7,455 nucleotides of DNA from an uncultured Eubacteriales bacterium (lineage in GTDB: Bacteria > Bacillota > Clostridia > Peptostreptococcales > Anaerovoracaceae): assembly GCA_902796875.1 (NCBI GenBank), contig CADBQT010000173.1, forward strand, positions 1-7,455, read 5' to 3'. The notes below the pieces were generated by a model. The model was not told where the DNA came from. It searched no databases and saw only the letters and a list, made by a program, of their open reading frames with translations. Position 1 is the stretch's first letter; every line of letters starts with the position of its first letter. Positions 1 to 6,626 of this stretch are shown here, piece by piece. Both the position numbers and the translations under genes were made by a program.

Positions 1-1148
1 AGGCGCTGGCGGATCAGAACACCCTGTTTGAGATTGTGTTCCGGGGGGCGGGGGCTTACCGCCACTACATACCGGCCCAGGTCAGCCACGTCCTGTCCAA
101 CGAGACTCTTCAGACGGCCTATACGCCCTATCAGGCGGAGATCAGCCAGGGGGTCCTTCAGTCCATCTTCGAGTACCAGACCATGATCTGCGAACTGACG
201 GGCATGGACGTATCCAATGCCTCAGTCTACGACGGCGGAACTGCTGCTGCAGAAGCGGTGGCCATGTGCCGCGAGAGGAAGAAGAATAAAGCTCTGGTGT
301 CGACTGCCATCCAGCCCTCGGTGCTGGACACCATCCGGACCTACTGCTTCGGAAACGGCATGGATCTGGAGCTGATCCCGGAAAAGGACGGGATCACCGA
401 TCTTGACGCTCTTGGGACCATGATGGACGAGACCGTGGCCTGCGTGTACATTCAGCACCCCAACTACTATGGGCATCTCGAAGAGCCGGATAAGGCGGCG
501 CAGATCGCTCACGATGCAAAGGCAAAGCTGATCATGGGGGTAAACCCCATATCTTTGGGCATCCTGAAGACACCGGCGGAATACGGCGCTGACGTGGCCG
601 TAGGCGAGGGACAGCCCCTCGGCCTGCCTCTGGGGTTCGGAGGCCCGTATCTCGGCTTTATGGCGGCCACAGACGCCATGAAACGCAAGCTGCCCGGCCG
701 GATCGTCGGTGAGACGACGGACGGAGAGGGAAGGACCGGCTATGTCCTCACCCTGCAGGCCAGAGAGCAGCACATCCGCAGAGAAAAAGCATCCAGCAAC
801 ATCTGCTCCAACCAGGCCCTGTGCGCCCTGGCGGCGGGGGTCTATCTTACGGTCATGGGACCGGAAGGCCTGAAGGAGGCGGCCATTCAGTGCACCTCCA
901 AGGCCCACTACCTGGCGGAGAAGCTGGGAGAGGCGGGATTTTCTATTGAGGAGGGCGAGTTCTTCCACGAATTCGTCACCACATCCGAATGTTCTTCCGA
1001 TGATATCTGCGCCGCTTTGGCGGAGGAGGGGATCCTGGCGGGATTGCCTTTGGACGATCACCGGATCCTCTGGTGCTGCACCGAGCTGAATACACGGGAT
1101 GAGATGGACCAGGTGGTCCGGATCCTGAAGGAGGTGGCATCATGCTGA
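1..1148 (+). CDS. gcvPA: Glycine dehydrogenase (decarboxylating) subunit 1, 5'-truncated by the window edge
   Basis: This is the N-terminal-half subunit of the split P-protein of the glycine cleavage system. With GcvPB it decarboxylates glycine using PLP and passes the aminomethyl group to the lipoyl arm of GcvH in the cytoplasm. The reading frame is open from base 3 (A-L-A-D-Q-N-T-L-F-E...), so the real start lies upstream; the GTG at 36 is an internal codon. About 381 codons are present, and the family is usually near 440-450 aa, so roughly 60 residues are missing. Family signatures seen are GAGAYRHYIPA right at the start, TAYTPYQAEISQG, FEYQTMICELTGMDVSNAS, FGGPYLGFMA, and the AREQHIRREKASSNICSNQA stretch near bases 760-820. 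This subunit carries the aminotransferase fold but not the PLP-binding lysine, which is on GcvPB. The end (TGC TGA) overlaps the gcvPB start by 7 nt (ATGCTGA), implying translational coupling. No frameshift is visible. Confidence 0.97.
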   Translation, partial: ALADQNTLFEIVFRGAGAYRHYIPAQVSHVLSNETLQTAYTPYQAEISQGVLQSIFEYQTMICELTGMDVSNASVYDGGTAAAEAVAMCRERKKNKALVSTAIQPSVLDTIRTYCFGNGMDLELIPEKDGITDLDALGTMMDETVACVYIQHPNYYGHLEEPDKAAQIAHDAKAKLIMGVNPISLGILKTPAEYGADVAVGEGQPLGLPLGFGGPYLGFMAATDAMKRKLPGRIVGETTDGEGRTGYVLTLQAREQHIRREKASSNICSNQALCALAAGVYLTVMGPEGLKEAAIQCTSKAHYLAEKLGEAGFSIEEGEFFHEFVTTSECSSDDICAALAEEGILAGLPLDDHRILWCCTELNTRDEMDQVVRILKEVASC

Positions 1149-2596
1149 TTTTTGAGCGCAGCCGGGATGGCCGCGGCAATCACATGCTTCCCGCCTGTGA
1201 TGTAGAGAAGTATATGCCGGATGAGAGTCATCTCAGATCCTCTGCGCCCCGGCTTCCTCAGGTCAGCGAGCCGGACATCGCCCGGCACTATTCCCAGCTG
1301 GCCCGCAAAGCCCACGGCGTAAACGACGGATTCTATCCCCTGGGTTCCTGTACCATGAAGTACAACCCAAGGATCAACGAGAAGACGGCGTCTCTGCCTG
1401 GATTTACGGATATCCATCCCCTCCAGCCGGCCGATACGGCCCAGGGGTGCCTCCAGGTCCTTAAAGAACTGGAAGAAGCCCTTGGAGAGATCACCGGTAT
1501 GGACCGGTTCACCCTCCAGCCCGCGGCGGGAGCCCACGGTGAATTTACCGGACTCCTTCTGATCAAGGCCTGGCATCTGGCCAACGGAGACGTGTCCAGG
1601 ACAAAGATCATCGTTCCTGATTCCGCCCACGGCACCAATCCGGCCAGTGCGGTGATGGCGGGAATGTCGGTCATCAATGTGGATTCCGATGAGAAGGGCT
1701 GCGTTGACGTGGAAAAGCTTCGGAGCATCTGTGAGGAAGAGGGGAGCGCCATCGCCGGACTCATGCTCACCAACCCCAATACGGCGGGGATCTTCGATCC
1801 CAACATCCGCCAGATCACGGATATCGTCCACAGCTGCGGCGGCCAGGTCTACTACGACGGAGCCAATCTCAACGCCATCATGGGCATCGCCCGGCCTGGG
1901 GACATGGGCTTCGACTGCGTCCACCTGAATCTCCACAAGACATTCTCCACCCCTCATGGCGGCGGAGGTCCGGGATCCGGACCGGTGGGCTGCAAAAGCC
2001 ATCTGGCGCCTTTCCTCCCCGGCGTTACCGTGGAGCAAGGGGCAGAAGGGGATAAACTGGCCTTCGCCAAGGGCGAGAAGAGCCTGGGCGAGATGAAGAA
2101 CTTCTACGGCAACTTCCTGGTGGCGGTCCGGGCCCTGACCTATATCAAGACCCTGGGCGCCGAAGGCCTGCGTCAGGCCAGCGAGAATGCGGTCTTAAAC
2201 GCCAACTATATGTTGGCGAAACTTCGGGACACCTACGATATCGCCTTCGGGGTGAAGATTTGCATGCACGAGTTCGTCATGACGTTGGAGGACATGCTCC
2301 ACAAGACCGGCGTATCCGCCATGGATATCGCCAAGGGACTGCTGGATCACGGCATCCATCCGCCCACCATGTACTTCCCCCTGACGGTCCACGAGGCCCT
2401 CATGGTGGAACCTACGGAGACCGAGTCCAAGGAGACTCTGGATGAGGCCATCGCCGTATTCCGGGATCTGGCCCGCAGGGCCCAGGAGGATCCGGAATCC
2501 CTGCACCGGGCACCGGTGACCACGCCGGTGGGACGGCTGGATGAAGTAGGTGCAGCCCGACATCCTGTGTTGAAATACGATTTTGGAGAAGAATAA
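1142..2596 (+). CDS. gcvPB: Glycine dehydrogenase (decarboxylating) subunit 2
   Basis: This 484-aa protein is the PLP-carrying subunit of the split glycine decarboxylase, which acts as a heterotetramer with GcvPA. The N-terminus has the family opening LIFERSRDGRG, followed by LPQVSEPDIARHYSQL and GFYPLGSCTMKYNPRINE at about residues 64-82. The PLP-binding lysine is K266 in the motif NLHKTFSTPHGGGGPG, followed by the glycine-rich phosphate-binding loop. DSAHGTNPASA and LTNPNTAGIF are further conserved blocks. Length is normal for the subunit. The start at 1142 is supported by a near-perfect Shine-Dalgarno sequence AAGGAGGTG (1128-1136) lying inside the end of gcvPA, 5 nt before the ATG. The ATG overlaps the gcvPA stop, and the stop lies 2 nt before lpd, so the three genes form one tight transcription and translation unit. 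The frame appears intact. Confidence 0.97.
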   Translation: MLIFERSRDGRGNHMLPACDVEKYMPDESHLRSSAPRLPQVSEPDIARHYSQLARKAHGVNDGFYPLGSCTMKYNPRINEKTASLPGFTDIHPLQPADTAQGCLQVLKELEEALGEITGMDRFTLQPAAGAHGEFTGLLLIKAWHLANGDVSRTKIIVPDSAHGTNPASAVMAGMSVINVDSDEKGCVDVEKLRSICEEEGSAIAGLMLTNPNTAGIFDPNIRQITDIVHSCGGQVYYDGANLNAIMGIARPGDMGFDCVHLNLHKTFSTPHGGGGPGSGPVGCKSHLAPFLPGVTVEQGAEGDKLAFAKGEKSLGEMKNFYGNFLVAVRALTYIKTLGAEGLRQASENAVLNANYMLAKLRDTYDIAFGVKICMHEFVMTLEDMLHKTGVSAMDIAKGLLDHGIHPPTMYFPLTVHEALMVEPTETESKETLDEAIAVFRDLARRAQEDPESLHRAPVTTPVGRLDEVGAARHPVLKYDFGEE

Positions 2597-2598
2597 TC

Positions 2599-4026
2599 AT
2601 GGAAAAACCCTATGATCTTCTGGTGATCGGCGCCGGCCCCGGCGGATATGTGGCAGCCATACGGGCGGCCAAGGCGGGACTGAAGACAGCCATCATCGAA
2701 AAGGACAGAAGCGGGGGAACCTGCCTTAACCGGGGGTGCATCCCCACCAAAGCCATGATCCATGCGGGGGAGACGTACCGCGGGGCCAAAGAAGCCGACC
2801 GTTTCGGCGTGTCCGCAGGGTCTGTTTCCTATGACTACGGCCAGATCTGCCGGTATCGTCAGGAAACGGTGGACGCTCTGGTCGGCGGAGTGGACCAGCT
2901 TCTGACCGGAAACGGGGTGGAAGTGGTCCGGGGGACCGGACAGCTTCAGTCTCCGGAAGGTGATCGAAATATTGTTACGGTAAACCAGGAGGATGAGCAA
3001 GTCCTTCGCCTGGAAGGGAAGAATGTGATCCTGGCCACAGGATCCGTTCCCGCCGTGCTCCCCATTCCCGGCGCTGATCTTCCCGGTGTGGTGACAAGCG
3101 ACGGGCTCTTTGCCCTTGAGCATGCTCCCGAGAGCCTGCTCATCATCGGCGGAGGGGTCATCGGCATGGAATTCGCCTCGGTCTATTCCGATCTGGGCAT
3201 TCCCGTGACCGTGGTGGAAGCCCTGCCCAGGATCCTGGACAACTTCGATAAGGAGATCTCCCGGAACCTGCAGATGATCCTGAAAAAGCGTGGAGTGACC
3301 ATTCATACGGGGGCCAAGGTCGGCGAGATCCTTCCCGCAGCAGATGGAACCGGGCTTACCGTTGCCTTTGAAGTAAAGGAAAAGCCCCAGGAAGCGTCCG
3401 CCCAGTACGTGCTTATGGCCGCAGGACGTCGGCCTTTCCTGGAAGGGGTAGCCTCCGAGGGTGTGGACCTTGAAATGAACGGCCGGTTCGTCGCCGTGGA
3501 CGAAAAACTTCAGACCAATATTCCCGGCGTTTACGCCATCGGCGACATTACCGGCGGCATGCAGCTGGCCCATCAGGCTTCCGCGCAGGGGACTTTCGTT
3601 GCGGAATACCTGGCGAAAGAAGCGCCTGACCAGGACCTGGACCTGATCCCTGCCTGCGTCTATACGGATCCGGAGATCGCTTCCGTCGGTCTGACCGAAG
3701 ATCGGGCCAAGGAGGAAGGTCGGGAGATCGTCGCGGGGAAATTCATCATGAGCGCCAACGGCAGATCCCTGATCTCCGGAGAGGAGAGAGGATTCGTCAA
3801 AGTGATCGCCTCACCGGATAATGGGGAGATCCTGGGGGCCCAGATGATGTGCGCCCGGGCCACCGACATGATCGGGGAATTCACCACGGCCCTGGCCAAT
3901 CGGCTGACGGCCAAAGACATGCTCCGGGGCGTCCGGGCCCATCCCACCTACAACGAAGGGATCGCCGAGGCCCTGGAGGACCTGGTGGGGGAATCCACCC
4001 ACACCATGCCCCGCCGGCGGAGATAG
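2599..4026 (+). CDS. lpdA: Dihydrolipoyl dehydrogenase (glycine cleavage L-protein, E3)
   Basis: This 475-aa cytoplasmic flavoprotein re-oxidises dihydrolipoamide using NAD+. Its position 2 nt after gcvPB indicates it serves the glycine cleavage complex, although it could also serve another 2-oxoacid dehydrogenase. Domain order is as follows. The FAD-binding GAGPGG lies at residues 11-16. The redox-active disulfide is C42/C47 in GGTCLNRGCIPTK. The NAD-binding GGGVIG lies at 184-189. The second FAD signature NIPGVYAIGD ends near residue 316. The C-terminal dimerisation domain ends with the catalytic His-Glu pair H448/E453 in HPTYNE. There is no N-terminal lipoyl domain, unlike some E3 proteins. 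The ribosome binding site is GGAGAA (2585-2590), 8 nt before the ATG. An oddity is the short basic tail of four arginines (472-475) directly before the stop. It is the last gene of the operon, since a 454-nt spacer with a probable terminator follows. Confidence 0.96.
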   Translation: MEKPYDLLVIGAGPGGYVAAIRAAKAGLKTAIIEKDRSGGTCLNRGCIPTKAMIHAGETYRGAKEADRFGVSAGSVSYDYGQICRYRQETVDALVGGVDQLLTGNGVEVVRGTGQLQSPEGDRNIVTVNQEDEQVLRLEGKNVILATGSVPAVLPIPGADLPGVVTSDGLFALEHAPESLLIIGGGVIGMEFASVYSDLGIPVTVVEALPRILDNFDKEISRNLQMILKKRGVTIHTGAKVGEILPAADGTGLTVAFEVKEKPQEASAQYVLMAAGRRPFLEGVASEGVDLEMNGRFVAVDEKLQTNIPGVYAIGDITGGMQLAHQASAQGTFVAEYLAKEAPDQDLDLIPACVYTDPEIASVGLTEDRAKEEGREIVAGKFIMSANGRSLISGEERGFVKVIASPDNGEILGAQMMCARATDMIGEFTTALANRLTAKDMLRGVRAHPTYNEGIAEALEDLVGESTHTMPRRRR

Positions 4027-4066
4027 CCCTTCCCACTGCTTTATTAGGCCTATATCCGCGGCCTTG

Positions 4067-4091
4067 TCAGTAATCCTCTAGCGATTACTGA
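4067..4091. repeat. Perfect 9-bp inverted repeat, 7-nt loop
   Basis: TCAGTAATC (4067-4075) and GATTACTGA (4083-4091) are exact reverse complements around the loop CTCTAGC. It begins 40 nt after the lpd stop. No T tract follows, so by itself it is not a typical intrinsic terminator. It could protect the 3' end of the mRNA, or be one unit of the surrounding repeat cluster. Confidence 0.7.
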
Positions 4092-4113
4092 TGTATCAAT
4101 CTTTGTTCCGATC

Positions 4114-4150
4114 AAAAGTCAGTACGATCTCTAAGTTTACTGACTTTTTT
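4114..4150 (+). terminator. Probable rho-independent terminator of the gcvPA-gcvPB-lpd operon
   Basis: AAAAGTCAGTA (4114-4124) and TACTGACTTTT (4138-4148) form a perfect 11-bp inverted repeat around a 13-nt loop, and the T tract runs through 4150. It lies about 90 nt after the lpd stop. The stem is GC-poor, which weakens it, but the A tract before and T tract after are typical, and the layout could also work in the opposite direction. The stem core is the same word as the rest of the repeat cluster. Confidence 0.6.
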
Positions 4151-4170
4151 ATTGTTATCCGAATATCCGG

Positions 4171-4218
4171 GTCAGTAAAAATCTTTCTCTGAACGCCGGT
4201 TCATTTTCATTTACTGAC
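4171..4218. repeat. Perfect 9-bp inverted repeat with 30-nt interior holding a small hairpin
   Basis: GTCAGTAAA (4171-4179) and TTTACTGAC (4210-4218) are exact reverse complements separated by 30 nt. Inside, TGAAC (4190-4194) and GTTCA (4199-4203) make a 5-bp stem around GCCG. There is no T tract, so termination is unlikely. It is the third unit of the GTCAGTAA cluster. Confidence 0.65.
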
Positions 4219-4418
4219 AGCCTTCGACTTCATGTTGGGTTTCGACAGTAAATCAGCGATACTCAGTTGATTGCACGTCCTGAAACAAGAGATTAAGCAG
4301 GTAAAAAGAGCAAATTACTGACTGAGCGAATCAATATAAGAATTAATGACAGTATTTCCGTTGCCTTTGTGACCTGGTTACGGAAGGGGCGGGGGCCAGG
4401 GTAGTATTCTTGGGATGC

Positions 4419-4440
4419 CGGCGAGGGGAGACCCGAGCCG
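4419..4440 (+). other. Compact leader hairpin with GAGA loop and tandem G-A mismatches
   Basis: CGGC (4419-4422) pairs with GCCG (4437-4440), and GGG (4425-4427) pairs with CCC (4432-4434). The loop 4428-4431 is GAGA, which fits the GNRA tetraloop class. Between the two helices, GA (4423-4424) faces GA (4435-4436), giving two opposed G-A mismatches of the type that often form sheared pairs. It ends 40 nt before the rhodanese ATG. A weak -10-like TAGTAT (4402-4407) lies just upstream but without a convincing -35 element. It may be a 5'-UTR stabilising or regulatory hairpin; no known riboswitch is claimed. Confidence 0.45.
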
Positions 4441-4480
4441 ATGAAGACACAAAACAGATACCATAGGGAGGAATCACAAA

Positions 4481-4801
4481 ATGGGATTATTCGATTTTTT
4501 CAGAGGCCCGGACATTCATGAGGGGCTGAATCAGTACAGAGACACCAAGGGAGCCTACCTCATCGACGTGAGGGAGCCGCAGGAGTACAGCTCGGGACAC
4601 ATTCCCGGAAGCAAGAACGTGCCCCTGTCCAAGCTGCAGAAGATCACCAAGGTGGCCAAGAGCAAAAAAGCGCCCCTGTTCGTCTACTGCATGTCCGGCG
4701 GCCGTAGCGCCAGAGCCACGGCGGAGTTCAGCCGGATGGGGTATGACGCCGTGACCAACATCGGTGGCATCGGAAGATACCGGGGACGGCTGGAGAGATA
4801 G
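4481..4801 (+). CDS. Single-domain rhodanese-like sulfurtransferase
   Basis: This 106-aa protein is a single rhodanese domain, the usual size for stand-alone members. Such proteins carry sulfane sulfur as a cysteine persulfide and pass it to an acceptor. LIDVREPQEYSSGHIPGSKNVPL (residues 27-49) is the classic rhodanese N-terminal block. The active-site cysteine is C70 in the loop CMSGGRS (70-76), and the C-terminal GGIGRYRG block (95-102) matches the family end, with Y where many members have W. There is no signal peptide. The short MGLFDFF start is hydrophobic but too short to span a membrane, so the protein is probably cytoplasmic. The start is supported by AGGGAGG (4465-4471), 9 nt before the ATG. 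It lies 44 nt upstream of the rhodanese-fused reductase and is probably cotranscribed, so that reductase is its likely partner. The sulfur donor and acceptor cannot be told from sequence. Confidence 0.92.
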   Translation: MGLFDFFRGPDIHEGLNQYRDTKGAYLIDVREPQEYSSGHIPGSKNVPLSKLQKITKVAKSKKAPLFVYCMSGGRSARATAEFSRMGYDAVTNIGGIGRYRGRLER

Positions 4802-4845
4802 GGGTTGGACCGGGAAGCAGGAAAGAACACAGGAAGGAGAAGCCA

Positions 4846-6558
4846 ATGAATACGGGAAACAAAGGGCAGAAGATCGTGATCGTCGGCGGAGTAGCCGGAG
4901 GGGCCACCGCGGCGGCCAGAATACGGAGACTGGATGAACATGCGGACATCGTCGTCTTCGAACGGTCCGGATACATATCCTACGCCAACTGCGGACTGCC
5001 TTATTACGTTGGGGGAGTCATCGAGAAAAAGGAAGAACTGACTTTGCAGACGCCGAAGAGCTTCTTCGTTCGGTTCCATATCGATATGCGGGTACACCAC
5101 GAGGTGCTTTCCATTCATCTCGAGGAAAAGACGGTGACCGTGCGGAACCTGGAGACGGGTCAGGAGTGGGATGAGCCCTACGACAAACTGATCCTTTCCC
5201 CGGGAGCCAGGCCGGTGGTTCCGGATATGCCCGGGGCGGACCTGGAGAAGGTCTACACCCTGCGGACGGTGGAGGATACATTCCGGCTCCGGGACAAGGT
5301 GGCCAGAGAAGGAGCCCGCTCTGCGGTGATCTCCGGCGGCGGCTTCATCGGCCTCGAACTGGCGGAGAACCTGGTGGAGATGGGCCTTGAAGTGACCCTG
5401 GTCCAGCGGCCCGGTCAGGTGATGAATCCCCTGGATCCGGAGATGGCGGCATTTATCCATACCCGTTTGAGAAAGGCGGGGATCCGTCTGATCCTGGGAG
5501 ACTCGGTCAAGGCCTTTGCCGAAGAGAAGGAGGGCCTTGCCGCCACCCTGGGCAGCGGTGAGATCATCCGTTCCGACATGGCCGTTTTGGCCATCGGCGT
5601 ATCTCCCGAGTCCCACCTGGCCAAAGATGCGGGACTGGAGCTTGGCCTTAAAGGGAGCATCCTGGTCAACGACCACATGGAGACTTCTGCCAGGGACGTC
5701 TACGCCGTAGGCGACGCCGTTCAGGTGAAACACTACATCACCGGGACCGATGCGGTCATATCCCTGGCAGGGCCTGCCAACCGGCAGGGAAGGATCGCCG
5801 CGGACAACATCTGCGGCGGAGACAGCGCCTATCCCGGATCCCAGGGCTCCTCGGTCATCAAGCTTTTCGATATGACCGTGGCCTCTACGGGGATCAACGA
5901 GAAGACCGCAAAGGCAGAGGGGCTGAATTACGACAAAGTCTATCTTTCTCCCGTCAGCCACGCCGGATACTATCCGGGCGGCAAGCTGATGACCATGAAG
6001 GTGATCTTCGATCCGGAGAAGGACCGTGTCCTGGGGGCCCAGATCGTGGGCCACGACGGCGTGGACAAGCGGATCGACGTGCTGGCCACAGCTATGTACG
6101 CCGGGATCCCCGCATCCAAGCTGAAGGAACTGGATCTGGCCTATGCGCCGCCCTATTCCTCGGCCAAAGATCCGGTGAATATGGCCGGATTCATGATGGA
6201 GAATATCGAGAAGGGGGTCATGAAGCAGTTCTTCTACGAGGATCTGGCGGATCTGCCAAAAGACGGGAGCGTCACGCTTTTGGATACCCGGACGCCGGGA
6301 GAATTCAGACATGGCCACGTGGAAGGCTTTGTGAACATCCAGGTGGACGAGCTTCGTGACCGGCTGGATGAGATCCCGAAGGACAAGCCCGTCTACGTCA
6401 TGTGCCAGAGCGGCCTGCGCAGTTACATCGCCTGCCGGATCCTGGACAACCTGGGCTACGAAAGCTACAACTTCAGCGGAGGCTACCGCCTCTACCAGAC
6501 CATCGCCCTGGACGAGGAGGCGGCAAGCCAGGCCCACCCCTGCGGCATGGATAAGTAA
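4846..6558 (+). CDS. FAD-dependent CoA-disulfide / persulfide reductase with C-terminal rhodanese domain
   Basis: This 570-aa fusion resembles the CoADR-RHD family, whose studied members reduce CoA disulfide, CoA-persulfide or polysulfide with NAD(P)H. In order: FAD-binding GGVAGG (14-19); the active-site cysteine C49 in SYANCGLPYY, the single catalytic cysteine typical of CoA-disulfide reductases rather than a CxxxxC disulfide; the NAD(P)-binding GGGFIG (164-169); the second FAD motif YAVGD (286-290); and the conserved YAPPYSSAKDPVN block with Y433 and Y437. A rhodanese domain follows from about 462 to 558, with LLDTRTPGEFRHGHVEG and active-site cysteine C520 in CQSGLRS. The tail ends in CGMDK with one further cysteine, C566. 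The start is backed by AAGGAG (4834-4839), 6 nt before the ATG. It probably forms an operon with the rhodanese upstream, pointing to sulfane-sulfur reduction or coenzyme A thiol balance. Which disulfide or persulfide is the true substrate cannot be read from sequence. Confidence 0.93.
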   Translation: MNTGNKGQKIVIVGGVAGGATAAARIRRLDEHADIVVFERSGYISYANCGLPYYVGGVIEKKEELTLQTPKSFFVRFHIDMRVHHEVLSIHLEEKTVTVRNLETGQEWDEPYDKLILSPGARPVVPDMPGADLEKVYTLRTVEDTFRLRDKVAREGARSAVISGGGFIGLELAENLVEMGLEVTLVQRPGQVMNPLDPEMAAFIHTRLRKAGIRLILGDSVKAFAEEKEGLAATLGSGEIIRSDMAVLAIGVSPESHLAKDAGLELGLKGSILVNDHMETSARDVYAVGDAVQVKHYITGTDAVISLAGPANRQGRIAADNICGGDSAYPGSQGSSVIKLFDMTVASTGINEKTAKAEGLNYDKVYLSPVSHAGYYPGGKLMTMKVIFDPEKDRVLGAQIVGHDGVDKRIDVLATAMYAGIPASKLKELDLAYAPPYSSAKDPVNMAGFMMENIEKGVMKQFFYEDLADLPKDGSVTLLDTRTPGEFRHGHVEGFVNIQVDELRDRLDEIPKDKPVYVMCQSGLRSYIACRILDNLGYESYNFSGGYRLYQTIALDEEAASQAHPCGMDK

Positions 6559-6568
6559 AACGTGAGCC

Positions 6569-6605
6569 AAAGGGACATCCCGACCGGATGAAAACCCTTT
6601 TGTTT
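6569..6605 (+). terminator. Probable rho-independent terminator after the reductase gene
   Basis: AAAGGG (6569-6574) pairs with CCCTTT (6595-6600), and CATCC (6576-6580) pairs with GGATG (6586-6590) around the loop CGACC. The two stems are separated by an asymmetric internal loop (one A against four As). A T-rich run, TTTTGTTT (6598-6605), follows or overlaps the 3' arm. It starts 10 nt after the reductase stop, which is a normal place. The internal loop makes it an imperfect example. Its T run overlaps the proposed alaS -35 region. Confidence 0.5.
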
Positions 6606-6626
6606 ATACCCAAATGGTGTTATACT
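6598..6626 (+). promoter_or_regulatory. Probable vegetative promoter for alaS, extended -10
   Basis: TATACT (6621-6626) is a good -10, preceded by TGT (6618-6620), which gives the TGn extension. A TTTTGT (6598-6603) at 17-nt spacing is a poor -35, which an extended -10 can tolerate. Transcription would start near 6633, leaving a leader of only about 40 nt before the alaS ATG. That is too short for a T-box or other large riboswitch. Confidence 0.55.

Larger units (their letters stand above)
4066..4354. repeat. Cluster of alternating GTCAGTAA / TTACTGAC words
   Basis: Copies seen in the forward sense are GTCAGTAA (4066-4073), GTCAGTA (4118-4124), GTCAGTAAA (4171-4179), and the variants GACAGTAAA (4244-4252) and GACAGTA (4348-4354). 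Copies in the reverse sense are ATTACTGA (4084-4091), TTTACTGAC (4136-4144), TTTACTGAC (4210-4218) and ATTACTGAC (4314-4322). The first six alternate strictly and form three nested-free inverted repeats. Because all words are nearly the same, alternative pairings between non-adjacent copies are possible. What the cluster is (repeated extragenic palindrome, remnant of a small mobile element, regulator binding sites, or terminator series) cannot be decided from one copy. Confidence 0.75.
4027..4480 (+). other. Gene-free intergenic spacer between lpd and the rhodanese gene
   Basis: No convincing ORF on either strand fills this 454-nt gap. Its first three quarters are visibly AT-richer than the neighbouring genes and are dominated by alternating GTCAGTAA and TTACTGAC words, listed separately. 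From about 4381 the composition turns GC-rich, with a purine-rich stretch and a compact hairpin before the rhodanese ribosome binding site. No tRNA or transposase is recognisable, and I cannot match it to a riboswitch class I know. Confidence 0.8.

Noticed and set aside
36..38. GTG as the start of gcvPA
   Set aside because: The frame is open upstream to base 3 and the encoded residues are within the conserved body of the family, so this is an internal valine codon of a truncated gene.
2347..3573. Open frame of 408 codons on the - strand opposite gcvPB and lpd
   Set aside because: It spans the junction of two well-supported genes, has no family motif and no ribosome binding site I could support.
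4190..4203. Insertion-sequence end, because TGAAC resembles the TGA start of some IS ends
   Set aside because: The match is too short, no transposase or target duplication is seen, and the bases are simply a small hairpin inside the third inverted repeat.
4066..4354. CRISPR array
   Set aside because: The repeated words are only 7-9 nt, alternate in orientation and are irregularly spaced. There are no cas genes.
4415..4444. Nine-codon ORF (MPARGDPSR) as a leader peptide
   Set aside because: It coincides with the leader hairpin, has no good ribosome binding site and no informative codon run. It is best explained by chance.
4684..6570. Open frame of 628 codons on the - strand opposite the reductase gene
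   Set aside because: It mirrors the + strand gene, which has clear flavoprotein and rhodanese motifs. Its translation is rich in His, Gly and Arg with no recognisable domain, as expected for an antisense frame in GC-rich codons.
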